A DNA stretch of 64,000 nt from G963677185 sp963677185 (GTDB taxonomy: Bacteria > Bacillota > Syntrophomonadia > Syntrophomonadales > Syntrophomonadaceae). The position numbers were made by a program, and so were the translations under genes. Below the pieces are notes generated by a model. That model was not told where the DNA came from and made no database searches. It saw only the letters and a program-made list of their open reading frames with translations. The stretch's first letter is position 1, and the number at the start of each line of letters is the position of its first letter. The DNA is taken from contig OY781889.1 in NCBI GenBank assembly GCA_963677185.1, positions 310,001-374,000 of the forward strand. Reading direction: 5' to 3'. Positions 1-8,457 of this stretch are shown one piece after another.

Positions 1-349
1 TAAATGTATCCTGGCGGAACATCAGGTTTCCATAGGTGGCAGATGCGTAACTGCTGCGGTCTACCCAAATATAACATTCAGTGTAATTATGATTGGTTTT
101 GGCTCCCGGAGCGGAAGCGCTCAGTATTTGGATTCCACGTGCCATTCGCAAATTGCTCTTAAGATCGTATTTGAACGCTTTAGTGTACTCATTTGCGTAA
201 TGTTGGGTATTGTTTATAGCGTAGGCATTCCGAGCATAATAATACACCCCCATGGCGCCAACCACGAGCAGGCTAACCAGTGCCAGGGACACCAGAAGTT
301 CGATCAGTGTTATTCCCTTTTCATTTGTTTTATTTATCAACCTGTTCAT
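1..349 (-). CDS. Type IV prepilin-like protein (3' part beyond left edge)
   Basis: The N-terminal 116 residues are visible; the rest lies outside the window. About 12 residues in, a prepilin cleavage motif (EKG^ITLIELLVSLALV) leads into a hydrophobic stretch of about 20 residues, the classic class III signal plus pilin helix, with Glu at mature position 5. Such proteins are cut and N-methylated by prepilin peptidase and added to a type IV pilus or type II secretion-like pseudopilus. The ATG at 349 has an AAGG-type ribosome site and lies 39 bp after the stop of the upstream gene, so it is the last visible member of a three-gene pseudopilin operon. Its exact role (major or minor pilin) cannot be told from the fragment. 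Confidence 0.85.
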   Translation of the reverse strand, partial: MNRLINKTNEKGITLIELLVSLALVSLLVVGAMGVYYYARNAYAINNTQHYANEYTKAFKYDLKSNLRMARGIQILSASAPGAKTNHNYTECYIWVDRSSYASATYGNLMFRQDTF

Positions 350-388
350 ACCGCCTTCAGAGCATTATTTCAAATTGCATTCTCATGT

Positions 389-3163
389 TCAGTCGGCTTT
401 TTGAAGGGCTATGTCTCTAAAGTTGCAGGTCACCGCTGTACTTATTCCCGACCAGGTGACACCATTATCAGAAGAAATTCGAATAGTGTTATTATCACCA
501 ACTGCATAAAAACAGTTCTCATTATAATTTACAGCCCAAAGATTGTAAGAGGTCCCTGAAACTATAGGATACCAGAATCCATCTTCATGGGCTTGCTTTT
601 CCACTGAACTCACCGTTCCGGGGCTGCGGATTATTACCCCATTGTCTCCAACTGCTATGAAATTGGGCGAATTAAAAGCAACATCATGATAGTTGACTAC
701 TGGGAGCCGGGTGTTGTTAGGAAGGGCAAAACCAGTTCCACGAGCGATGTAACGCTGAAAAGCGGTTATGGGCGAACCCGACAGGTCATATTCTAGAAGG
801 TTGACCAGGCGCGCCCGGTTGCCTGCGGTTATCAGGCAGTAATAACTGGACTCACCGTTTGCTGCGATACTATTTAGTGTCTGCCCGGCTGACCATAGAT
901 CCAGGCTGTTGTATATGCTTTGCTTATTTTTCCAGTTGTGTATAACATCACCTTCGTACATCGCAGAGCTTTCTGATGCATTTGCCACCCCGTCACCGTC
1001 CAGGTCATCTGCTTTCAGCCACATCACAAGACTGGCATTAAGAGAAACATCATCGGGATTTTTCGGATTGAATCCCGAGAACCCAGATGGCCAGGGAATA
1101 TTATTCGGATCAGTCCCATAATAGTTCATACTAATCCCGTACTGGCTGGCCAGTTGTTGTTCTACTCGTTCAAGGTCGCCTTCCAGGCTGAAGGTCGAGC
1201 CAGACACAATACTTTCGCTTAATGCGGTATCATAAACCAACACCTCGGCAATTTCACCCTTGAAAGGATAAGACATCACCTGGGCGGGATCTGACGGTCC
1301 CACAGTTCCTAAACGAGGCCTGGTCAGGTAATCATCTCCCAGTTGGAACGGATACTTAACAATGTTCGGGACAGTTCCCAGCGTATCGACTGTGTTAACT
1401 GAATTAGAACCAACGATGGTGAATGAATCAATTCTCGGGCCATTAATGAACAATCGATGGCTGGCCACCGTAGGGCTGCTGCCGCTCAAGCGGCAGGCAA
1501 TAATCTGCCAGGCGCTGTCTGTGCCCGTGCTGGCTGTTTTACTATCGCCGTCCCCAAGCTCAATACCCAGCGGCCCGAGCTTATTGGGATCAGGCATCAT
1601 GCTGCTGACCAGCCGCAGGGTCCAGTTGGTACCGACTCCGTTCTGGCGAGCTCCCCAGGCCATGAGGGTATCTGGACGAGAATTAGGAGCGGTTTCCAAC
1701 GAATACGGAACAGAGGGCGATGGCACCGTGTTCATAATCTTATTGCCGCTAGGTGCTGATGGCTGCGCTTCCGGCTTGACCACCATGATGACGGTTCGCG
1801 CTCCTGAACCTTCAATCGGCCCTTCTGATGCCGCCATAGCATCCAGAATGCCGTCAAATTTTATTGCGCCATAAGCGCTGCTGTTAGCGCTCTCCACGTA
1901 TTCCGGGCGGCACTTTTCATAGAGGGCCCAGTTCTGACCATCAAAGGAATAAAGAATGACTCCGTTGCTTCCCACGGCCATGTAACCTTCATGTTCATTG
2001 TCATCATTGATCGGAATTATTGGATTCCAGCAAACATCCATCAGATTGAATGCTGGCATGGCAGCGATTTCAGTAGACACTGAAGCCACCGACCAGTTTT
2101 CGGCATCGGTGGAAAACAGAATCGTTTTATTGTCACCCACTGCTACGAAGTCAATTTGTTCATCAGAATTGCGGTGCAGGGACACCTTGTTAATATCGGC
2201 TGTAACACCGGATGAACGGGCAGTCCAACTTTCATAATCCTTCCAGGTAAATATGCGACCGGCATCTCCGACTGAAATATATTTATTCTTCGTAATATCA
2301 TTGGGATAATAGGCAAAAATTATACTGTTTAGATTACCCAATAATGCTGAACTTCGATTCTCCCAGTATGTACCAATATATGTCTGATCGTCGCTGGATA
2401 CTGCATAATAACTGCCTTCACCTACCGCAGCCTTTTCAGGAAGCTTGACCGGAAGAAGAGTACTGGCAATCTCGCTGCCGCTTTGAATCTCAATGAAATA
2501 TGGCCCCTCACTGGTCAGCAGGCTTTTTTCCAGGTATATTGTCGCTGTTTGGTTATCTATGCTCCCCACTGCGGGAATCTTGAAAAGACCGTCAACCCCA
2601 TTAGCTCGAATCCAGTTCCATGATCCCAGGACAGAGCCGTCAGCATCCTTTACTCGGATTTGCGAATTCTGGGTCGGGCTATTGCCAATAAAGCTGGTAT
2701 TTTTGCCAGTAATGTCAATGCGTTTACGAGTATTACTCACGCTGTCGGGAGGGTAACCCTCATTGAGAATAATCGGATTCAACCTGATGGTTGGAATACC
2801 GGCCATGAAAGACAACATATCTTCCAACTCAACCACGCCACCGATAACTGTAGTGGTTGAAGCACCAAGCTTTATCGGCATGCTGGCATCATAAACCGGC
2901 ACAGGAATGCTGCCATCCAGCGTTGGTACGAAAGTGCCCTCTTCTAAAAGAATTCCTTGACGAGTAGCGGCTATGATTTCTAGATCGCCCTCTGCGGCAA
3001 AAAGCCGGTTGACATTGTCCCTGATCTTTTGGGTCCAAATCAAATTCAAGTTGAAGATGGGCACCAGCATTACCACTACCAGGGCAATAATGGCCAGAGA
3101 AACGATTATTTCAATTAATGTCAAGCCTTCAGAACGGTTAACTTGTTGTTTTAACCACGTCAT
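389..3163 (-). CDS. Giant prepilin-like protein with beta-propeller-like and LamG-like regions
   Basis: This protein of about 924 residues begins with a prepilin leader (SEG^LTLIEIIVSLAIIALV, Glu at mature position 5), so it should be processed by prepilin peptidase and anchored in a pseudopilus. The rest is far larger than a normal minor pilin. It contains at least five copies of a short repeat of the form AVGDNGxIxxSxDGxxW (for example VAVGDNKTILFSTDAENW and MAVGSNGVILYSFDGQNW), which resemble YCF48/BNR-type propeller blades. Between them is a stretch typical of LamG/concanavalin-like domains (FKGEIAEVLVYDTALSE). An adhesin displayed on a pilus tip is a reasonable inference. I start at ATG 3163; a TTG nine bases earlier overlaps the ribosome site. 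It lies 23 bp after the next gene's stop. Confidence 0.85.
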   Translation of the reverse strand: MTWLKQQVNRSEGLTLIEIIVSLAIIALVVVMLVPIFNLNLIWTQKIRDNVNRLFAAEGDLEIIAATRQGILLEEGTFVPTLDGSIPVPVYDASMPIKLGASTTTVIGGVVELEDMLSFMAGIPTIRLNPIILNEGYPPDSVSNTRKRIDITGKNTSFIGNSPTQNSQIRVKDADGSVLGSWNWIRANGVDGLFKIPAVGSIDNQTATIYLEKSLLTSEGPYFIEIQSGSEIASTLLPVKLPEKAAVGEGSYYAVSSDDQTYIGTYWENRSSALLGNLNSIIFAYYPNDITKNKYISVGDAGRIFTWKDYESWTARSSGVTADINKVSLHRNSDEQIDFVAVGDNKTILFSTDAENWSVASVSTEIAAMPAFNLMDVCWNPIIPINDDNEHEGYMAVGSNGVILYSFDGQNWALYEKCRPEYVESANSSAYGAIKFDGILDAMAASEGPIEGSGARTVIMVVKPEAQPSAPSGNKIMNTVPSPSVPYSLETAPNSRPDTLMAWGARQNGVGTNWTLRLVSSMMPDPNKLGPLGIELGDGDSKTASTGTDSAWQIIACRLSGSSPTVASHRLFINGPRIDSFTIVGSNSVNTVDTLGTVPNIVKYPFQLGDDYLTRPRLGTVGPSDPAQVMSYPFKGEIAEVLVYDTALSESIVSGSTFSLEGDLERVEQQLASQYGISMNYYGTDPNNIPWPSGFSGFNPKNPDDVSLNASLVMWLKADDLDGDGVANASESSAMYEGDVIHNWKNKQSIYNSLDLWSAGQTLNSIAANGESSYYCLITAGNRARLVNLLEYDLSGSPITAFQRYIARGTGFALPNNTRLPVVNYHDVAFNSPNFIAVGDNGVIIRSPGTVSSVEKQAHEDGFWYPIVSGTSYNLWAVNYNENCFYAVGDNNTIRISSDNGVTWSGISTAVTCNFRDIALQKAD

Positions 3164-3186
3164 AAACCGCAATGCCCTTCTCTCAA

Positions 3187-4641
3187 TTAATTATCCCAGG
3201 TCCATTCAGGATCACTAGTATCACTAGGAACAGTTGTTGAAACAGCTGGAATCATCAAACACTGGTTGGCTACAGCCACACCATTGATAAGCACTGTATG
3301 CCTTATCTGGGTCAGATCGTCCCACATATCGTTATTGCTGCCTGACTGATAATAACTATTCCAGTACCAGTTCTGGACTTCAAATAAGCCAATGCTGTCC
3401 TCTTGTGATGCATCGATCTTTATACGTGAGCCCAGTGGTACACCTTGATCGGTTTTTAAAAAATAATAGGCATTTGAATTTATAGCCGGACTGAATGATC
3501 CAGCCGATGATCCACCGAATGTTACTGTACTGAAATAAATTTTTCCATAAGTTTGGTTGACATCAATCCGTTCGCGGTCAGTAGCACTCACGTCCTTGCG
3601 AGCTTCTTCTCCAGGTATTCCATAACCGTCTGGAACATGCATATTTAATATTCCAAATGATGGGCCCAAATAATCAGCTTCTCTCAACATTTTGCCTCTA
3701 TCTCCCCAAATCAGCGTAGGATCCCAGAGATTTGAACTAATATTTAGATTTACACCAGCTGGGAAAACAATCCTTTCCGCAGAAAGAGATAAAACACCTT
3801 GTTGAGAACGGCAGTGGTCAAACAACCAACTCCATGACCAATCGTATTCATTCATAGAAAGATTCAAATTGTTCTTAATCACGATATTCTTGGCAATAAT
3901 TGAAATTTTATTTTTATCGTCGGAACCCTCGTCTCTTGTCGTGCCGACAAACTCACCGGCTCCTTCATTAATAAAACGCAAGGTTGTCGACGTCCCTGGA
4001 GGATCAAGAACCACAGTGCCAAATACTTCCGGATGCCATGAATATACAACTGAATATGTTCTATCAAGTTCTGAAAAATACTGTGGTGTAGTGTACGCTG
4101 TATTGGCACCGGGCAGCAAACGCCCTGAAGAATCAAAATATTGAGTAGACGATTGGTTGGCATTATTAAAAACACCCGACGTCATACTGACCGTGCGAGT
4201 ATTGCCTTCCACCACGGCAGTAGACTCAATTTTCCATCGATTGGTATGGGTGGGTGTTTGATTTCCGTTGGCGTCAACTTCAAAATACCTTACATTAAGC
4301 GTACCGCCGTTATTGGCAGAGCCCGGATCAGTAAGCGTGAAGAGGTTGGCAGTGGCTCCGCTGACCATCATGCTATCCAGAACGGTTTTGTCGACATATA
4401 TTGTGGATACGGAAATGGGCTGGGTTCCTGTTTTAGAAAGGCTGTCCCAGGCTTCGCGCACCGAGTCGGCGCCCGAACGGGCCAGGAAGTAGGCTTTGTC
4501 GTTCTTTTTCATGGTTTCCATCTGGGTGATGGAATTGCTGGTCATGCTCAGCATAACGGTTACCAATAGCATCAGCACCATGGTAATCATCAGCACCATT
4601 ACCAGTACATTGCCCTTTTCGTTGGCGGTGTGCTTCTTCAT
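3187..4641 (-). CDS. PilX-like type IV pilus assembly/minor pilin protein
   Basis: First gene of the operon. The N-terminus (EKGNVLVMVLMITMVLMLLV) is a single hydrophobic helix without the canonical GFTLIE cleavage site. It is followed by a motif of the PilX type: MTSNSITQ, then NDKAYFLARSGADS, which in PilX/PulK-like proteins marks the end of the long N-terminal helix. The remaining 400 residues are Ser/Asn/Thr rich, as in surface proteins, and match nothing I recognise. The gene probably supplies a minor subunit that primes the pseudopilus together with the two downstream prepilins. An ATG at 4641 follows a GGAAGGATGAG-like ribosome site. Confidence 0.75.
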   Translation of the reverse strand: MKKHTANEKGNVLVMVLMITMVLMLLVTVMLSMTSNSITQMETMKKNDKAYFLARSGADSVREAWDSLSKTGTQPISVSTIYVDKTVLDSMMVSGATANLFTLTDPGSANNGGTLNVRYFEVDANGNQTPTHTNRWKIESTAVVEGNTRTVSMTSGVFNNANQSSTQYFDSSGRLLPGANTAYTTPQYFSELDRTYSVVYSWHPEVFGTVVLDPPGTSTTLRFINEGAGEFVGTTRDEGSDDKNKISIIAKNIVIKNNLNLSMNEYDWSWSWLFDHCRSQQGVLSLSAERIVFPAGVNLNISSNLWDPTLIWGDRGKMLREADYLGPSFGILNMHVPDGYGIPGEEARKDVSATDRERIDVNQTYGKIYFSTVTFGGSSAGSFSPAINSNAYYFLKTDQGVPLGSRIKIDASQEDSIGLFEVQNWYWNSYYQSGSNNDMWDDLTQIRHTVLINGVAVANQCLMIPAVSTTVPSDTSDPEWTWDN

Positions 4642-4703
4642 GATAATAGAGGCTCATCCTTCCCGGGCTTTCCTGATCATTCGAACTATTCCCCGAGGCC
4701 CGC

Positions 4704-4756
4704 GGCAATGGATTAAAACACACAAAGCCAGTGCTTGCATGCCATTGCAGGCACTG
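4704..4756 (-). other. Possible pseudoknot in the pilin operon leader
   Basis: In the leader of the pilin operon, CAGTGC (4756-4751) can pair with GCACTG (4734-4729). The loop sequence GCAATGG (4748-4742) can pair with CCATTGC (4711-4705), an H-type pseudoknot arrangement. It lies 65-115 nt before the first start codon. It could be a regulatory RNA, but I cannot match it to a known class (it does not have the GEMM c-di-GMP consensus). Confidence 0.35.
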
Positions 4757-4821
4757 TTCATTATGTAGCTGGAGGCGGAGTCCTGAACGGGTCACAGTTC
4801 ATATAATGACTTATAGACTAA

Positions 4822-4830
4822 ATTATAGCA
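4822..4830 (-). promoter_or_regulatory. Extended -10 promoter of pilin operon
   Basis: On the minus strand TGCTATAAT is a perfect extended -10 element, about 180 bp upstream of the first pilin gene and in the only intergenic gap available. No good -35 box is seen, which is usual for extended -10 promoters. The leader would be about 170 nt. Confidence 0.5.
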
Positions 4831-5120
4831 TACTAATGTTCATTTTTGCATCGGGTCCAATGAACGAGCAAAAATATGACATTTTGTACGTGTGTCTCTA
4901 CAATTTTAATCATTGCATGGAATAAAAACAAGGGTTTTGAAATGGTTTTTGTTGTTATTTGGTGAATTCCGAGGGGTAAATATTCTCTATGCCCGGACAA
5001 AGCCGGCCATCCCTGCTATATCATACCGGTTCTGCCCGATAACTGGACTTGTTGGCGTATTCCGGGTCTTTGACAGTTGGATAAGAGAAAAAGCCTTGAA
5101 AAGCCCGACAGGGGCTTATT

Positions 5121-5762
5121 GTGTCCTTTTCCCTCAAGTACCAAAACTACCAACGCAAGGTCAGGAACGCCCAAATTGAGAGAGCCCGCAAAGTCCTGGA
5201 CACAAATCTGGGCAAGCTGAATAAGGTGAACCAAAACGACTACAAGCGTTTTATCAAGAAAACCAGTGTCACTTCAGAAGGAGAGGTGGCCAGCAAGGCG
5301 GAATATGAAATTGATAATACTGTCATTGGGAAAGAGGAGGCTTTTGATGGTTTCTACGCGGTCTGCACTAACCTTGATGGCGACTCCGCTGCCGTTCTTG
5401 CGGTAAACAAGAGGCGCTGGCAGATAGAGGAGTGCTTCAGGATCATGAAAAGCGAGTTTAAAGCCCGGTCAGTGTACCTTAACCGCGATGACCGGATAAC
5501 AGCGCATTTCATGACCTGTTTTATCACACTGGTTGTCTGCAGGCTCCTGGAGAAGAGGTTGGGGGAACAATATACGTGCAGCGAGATTGTTCAGGGTTTG
5601 CGGGACATGAATTTCCATGAGATCAAGGGAGACGGCTTCGTTCCAACCTATACGAGAACCGACTTCACTGATAGCCTTCATGATGCTTTTGGCTTCCGCA
5701 TTGACTACCAGATACTGACAACACGGCAGGTGAAAAATATTTTTAAGGTTACTAAGTCTTAA
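5121..5762 (+). pseudogene. IS1634/IS4-type transposase, C-terminal remnant
   Basis: The 213 residues match the C-terminal part of IS1634-like DDE transposases: a basic region (YQRKVRNAQIERARKV), then the insertion-domain end and the WQIEECFRIMKSEFKARSVY block. That block carries the last catalytic Glu and is followed by RITAHFMTCFITLVV. Full-length members are about 500-600 residues, so the N-terminal half with the first Asp residues is missing, and an in-frame TGA lies just upstream of the open frame. It is therefore an inactive remnant. Its 3' end and flanking sequence occur a second time at 6525-6626. The 5' limit is set only by the stop codon, and no left terminal repeat was found. Confidence 0.85.
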
Positions 5763-5812
5763 GAGAAGATTACTCACTTTTTATTAGCATAAGGAAACCC
5801 CGTAATCCCCTG
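5711..5812 (+). repeat. IS 3'-end direct repeat, copy 1
   Basis: 102 bp covering the last codons of the transposase remnant and the sequence beyond it. Copy 2 at 6525-6626 has the same length and differs at two positions only. Beyond copy 1 the sequence continues to a CGGGG arm that pairs with CCCCG inside the repeat, as expected at an IS right end. Confidence 0.9.
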
Positions 5813-5933
5813 TATTAGGAGTTTGCGGGGCCTTTTCACCTTCTGTAAGTGTCAAAGGGCATGATCCTTTGTGTTTGATTCCAGCATGGTATAATATTTG
5901 CAAGAGATATAATGCCGATATGGAGGGATCAAA

Positions 5934-6155
5934 ATGCCCGGCTATGAACGCATAACTTTTGATAAAGATGTTATGGGTGGACAGGCTTGTATACGCGGTA
6001 TGAGGATTCCGGTGTCATTAGTTGTGAATCTCATTGCCAAGGGAATGAATGCTACTGAAATCATCGAAGAATACCCCGATCTGGAGGCCGATGATGTCAG
6101 AGAATCCCTGGAATACGCAGCTTGGTTGACCAGAGAACAGGTTCTAAACGCATGA
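5934..6155 (+). CDS. DUF433 family antitoxin
   Basis: This 73-residue protein carries the DUF433 pattern: ITFDKDVMGGQACIRGMRIPV, then a helix-turn-helix-like LIAKGMNATEIIEEYPDLEADDV. DUF433 proteins are typically the first gene of VapBC-like toxin-antitoxin pairs and act as DNA-binding antitoxins. A GGAGG ribosome site precedes ATG 5934. Its stop overlaps the start of the next gene in an ATGA junction, showing translational coupling to the DUF5615 toxin. A likely -10 (TATAAT, near 5890) lies upstream, so the pair has its own promoter. Confidence 0.85.
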   Translation: MPGYERITFDKDVMGGQACIRGMRIPVSLVVNLIAKGMNATEIIEEYPDLEADDVRESLEYAAWLTREQVLNA

Positions 6156-6523
6156 AGATAAAGTTTCTGGCCGATATGGGGATTTCCCTTAAAACTGTTG
6201 AATGGTTGCGTAAGATCGGTTATGATGCTGTACATTTACGAGAACAGAATCTGCAACGTCTTCCCGACAACGAGGTCTTGATAAAGGCTCAAAAGGAAAA
6301 TCGAGTCATTCTGACCATGGACTTGGATTTTGGATATTTGATATCTGCCAGCCTTGAAGAAATGCCCTTGGTGATCATCTTTCGCCTTGGTGACGAACGT
6401 TCAGATATGGTTAATCAGCGGCTTTCATCGGTGTTAGCGGTACTCGTTGCGGATTTGCTTTCAGGGACAGTAATTTCAGTGGGAGATAAGAACATTCGCA
6501 TTCGAAAAATGATGGAAATCTAA
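6152..6523 (+). CDS. DUF5615 PIN-like toxin
   Basis: 123 residues beginning MKIKFLADMGIS, with the DUF5615 (Mut7-C/PIN-like) features: an Asp close to the N-terminus (LADMGIS), LREQNLQRLPDNEVLIKAQKENRVILTMDLDFG with the acidic DLDFG, and a C-terminal strand ending KNIRIRKM. The family is the usual partner of DUF433 and is predicted to be a nuclease toxin. I prefer ATG 6152, which overlaps the antitoxin stop, over the TTG 30 bases upstream. The pair sits between two copies of an IS end, a common position for mobile TA modules. Confidence 0.85.
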   Translation: MKIKFLADMGISLKTVEWLRKIGYDAVHLREQNLQRLPDNEVLIKAQKENRVILTMDLDFGYLISASLEEMPLVIIFRLGDERSDMVNQRLSSVLAVLVADLLSGTVISVGDKNIRIRKMMEI

Positions 6524-6524
6524 T

Positions 6525-6626
6525 GATACTGACAACACGGCAGGTGAATAATATTTTTAAGGTTACTAATTCTTAAGAGAAGATTACTCACTTTTTATTA
6601 GCATAAGGAAACCCCGTAATCCCCTG
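6525..6626 (+). repeat. IS 3'-end direct repeat, copy 2
   Basis: Second copy of the 102-bp IS end (two mismatches to 5711-5812), beginning 1 bp after the toxin stop codon. No transposase sequence precedes this copy, so the TA pair appears to have been inserted into, or duplicated with, the IS end. Confidence 0.9.
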
Positions 6627-6649
6627 ACAGTCATCAGATTCCCCGGTGT

Positions 6650-6670
6650 GGGCGAACACAAGGTTCGCCC
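6650..6670. repeat. GGGCGAAC dispersed hairpin, copy 1
   Basis: 8-bp perfect stem GGGCGAAC/GTTCGCCC with loop ACAAG. Identical hairpins occur at 13733-13753 and 14028-14048, and a variant at 31171-31192. Confidence 0.85.
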
Positions 6671-6720
6671 TTACGAAAAACTTCATCCTGCCTTTCGCGT
6701 CGTACGCCTTAACGCTTAAC

Positions 6721-6957
6721 TCTTTACACTTCACTTCACCTTAATATGTCTTGCGCTTTGTATTTTACCTTTTACCTTGATACGTCTTACATTTTACTTT
6801 TCACGTTTAACGTTTTACATTTCACGTTTAACGTCTTACGTTTAACCTCTTACGTCTTACGTCTTACGTTTCGCATTTCACGTCTTACGTTTCACGTCTT
6901 GCGTTTTACTTTTCACGTCTTTCGTTTCACATTTCACATTTCACATTTCACGTTTCT
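6721..6957. repeat. Degenerate ACGTTT/ACATTT pyrimidine-biased repeat tract
   Basis: About 240 bp of imperfect tandem repetition of a 6-12 base unit of the type TTACGTCTTACGTTTCAC, ending 4 bp before the stop of the CooT fusion gene. A short related piece (gagacgtgaaacgtcttacg) lies near 11300, upstream of hypF's end. No coding meaning is seen; it may be expanded slippage-prone DNA at the 3' end of the hydrogenase cluster. Confidence 0.75.
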
Positions 6958-6960
6958 CTG

Positions 6961-7761
6961 CTAGAACCCCTTGACCAGGGTGAAAGTGCTGGTAAGCGCT
7001 CCATCGTCGACGGCAAACAGGTAATTGCCCCGGGCGGTGAGGAATACACGGGCTTTGCCTTCGGCATCGGTTGACAGGCGATGGGGGTAGTCGCTGCTTT
7101 TAGTGGAAGCATAGGTAACCCGGACTTCTGCACCGCTCATTGGCTTCCCGTCCTTTAGCACCAGTACTTCGTAGCTTTCTCCCATCCGGGCGTGGGCGTA
7201 TTGAACCGGCACAATCTCCAGGGGCAGGCCGGCAGGCTCCACCTGGTGGTGATGGTGATGGCCTATTTCCATCAGCATCTTGGCGTACAGGGTTCTTTCC
7301 CCGGGCAGCTCGGCACATAACTGCAGCAGACCGTCGGCCTCCTGCCCCAGGTTAATTTCCATGCTCCCGTGATGGTCGTGAATATGCAAAGGATTGGCTT
7401 TTCCGTCAGCGGCGGTCCAGGCTTTAAGGCCATGCAAATGGCTGTGCCCGGCTTCCTTCATGTTGTATCCGGCCATAACCTTGACTGCAACGTCTTCTCC
7501 GGCATGAAAATGCCCGTGGCTGGTGCCGGGCTCCAGCCAGAGCTCCTGCTTCTGAACCATGGCAGCTTCAGGCATTTCTTCCAGGATCACCCGGTGATGG
7601 ACCAGCTCCATTTCCCGTATACGGCCATGAACGATCTTGCGCTCTCCGAAGACATTCTCCATGAAAATGCTTCCGTCCTCACCCGGTATGATTCTATCCA
7701 CTTTTTCCATGGCCAGCTCTTCCTGGCCGTCCTTTAAGAAATATACATCGGCTTCACACAT
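6961..7761 (-). CDS. CooT nickel-binding domain fused to His-rich/DUF4198-like domain
   Basis: Residues 1-65 have the CooT pattern (MCEADVYFLKDG, VDRI, NVFGERKIVHGRIREMELVHHRVILEE). In CooT the N-terminal Met-Cys binds nickel for CO dehydrogenase or hydrogenase maturation; Cys2 is present because the gene starts at ATG 7761 behind AGGAGG. Stand-alone CooT is about 65 residues, but here 200 more follow. They have four His clusters (HGHFH, HSHLHG, HIHDHHG, GHHHHHQ) and then a beta-rich region of the DUF4198/NikM periplasmic type (LVLKDGKPMSGAEVRVTY, YPHRLSTDAEGKARVFL). There is no signal peptide, so it is probably cytoplasmic. As last gene of the hydrogenase cluster it likely stores or delivers Ni. 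The fusion is unusual. Confidence 0.85.
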   Translation of the reverse strand: MCEADVYFLKDGQEELAMEKVDRIIPGEDGSIFMENVFGERKIVHGRIREMELVHHRVILEEMPEAAMVQKQELWLEPGTSHGHFHAGEDVAVKVMAGYNMKEAGHSHLHGLKAWTAADGKANPLHIHDHHGSMEINLGQEADGLLQLCAELPGERTLYAKMLMEIGHHHHHQVEPAGLPLEIVPVQYAHARMGESYEVLVLKDGKPMSGAEVRVTYASTKSSDYPHRLSTDAEGKARVFLTARGNYLFAVDDGALTSTFTLVKGF

Positions 7762-7820
7762 AGGCTTATCCTCCTGGCATATCTTTGGTTCGGGCAGCGC
7801 CCGGAATTATTAATCCAGCC

Positions 7821-8417
7821 TCACGCAAGCTCTGCAAAACAGGCCGGACAGATAAGGCCTTCCGGGCTCTGCATCATTTTGCCCTGTTGAGCCCCTTCCT
7901 GGCAGCGCGGGCACCGAACTGTCGGCTCGATTACCGCTCTTTCCGGGAAGACAAAATCTATTTCTTTCCAGTCATACAGCTGTTCAAAAGGCATGGTCAT
8001 CAATTCTTCAAACACCGTAGCCAGCAGCATTTCCTTTTCCGCTTCCTCGCTGTCGGATAATTGCCCGCGGTCTCTTAACTCTCCCCAGCGCTGCATGGCC
8101 TGGCTCCTTACCCGATCCATCTTCTGATACATCCGCACCGCCCGCCCGCTTTCCCGGCTGGCCACGGTATAAACCATCTTGCCGTAATCCCGGAAAATCA
8201 GGTTGCCCTTGCCCAGAGTGCAGCTTAATATGGCCTGAATGGCATCCACACCGCAGGCCTTGTTCTCGACAATAGCCAGAATTTCCTCATCCACATCCGG
8301 GTCCAGCTGCAGGAAGTCCATGGCATGTTGAGCGGCCCTGACCCCCATCAGCAGACCGGGACAGACATGCCCGTGAAACTGTATCGCCCTTTCTACAGGC
8401 GGTAAATCTCTGCACAT
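7821..8417 (-). CDS. FmdE-like protein with C-terminal zinc ribbon
   Basis: 198 residues. The N-terminal two-thirds match FmdE (AIQFHGHVCPGLLMGVRAA, then ENKACGVDAIQAILSCTLGKGNL), with the conserved His/Cys of the HGHxCPG motif. The C-terminus is a zinc ribbon (CPRC 16 residues before CPAC). FmdE proteins were named from a formylmethanofuran dehydrogenase operon and their function is unproven; they recur near molybdo- and nickel enzymes. The start ATG 8417 follows GAGGAGG; the longer TTG start would put that site inside the gene. It sits between DUF3842 and the CooT fusion in the hydrogenase cluster, so a role in metal handling is plausible. Confidence 0.85.
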   Translation of the reverse strand: MCRDLPPVERAIQFHGHVCPGLLMGVRAAQHAMDFLQLDPDVDEEILAIVENKACGVDAIQAILSCTLGKGNLIFRDYGKMVYTVASRESGRAVRMYQKMDRVRSQAMQRWGELRDRGQLSDSEEAEKEMLLATVFEELMTMPFEQLYDWKEIDFVFPERAVIEPTVRCPRCQEGAQQGKMMQSPEGLICPACFAELA

Positions 8418-8457
8418 AATAATATCCTCCTCGTTCAACCGTCCGAACTGCCGGACT

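Noticed and set aside
89..559. 156-codon plus-strand ORF at the left edge
   Set aside because: It is antisense to two prepilin genes with clear leader motifs.
4642..4795. 120-codon minus-strand ORF overlapping the PilX-like gene start
   Set aside because: It is out of frame with the conserved pilin helix and covers the leader pseudoknot.
6721..6957. CRISPR or coding ORF on the plus strand (Phe/Thr/Leu-rich)
   Set aside because: The repeats are degenerate, 6-12 bases, without spacers; the protein is low-complexity and lacks a ribosome site.
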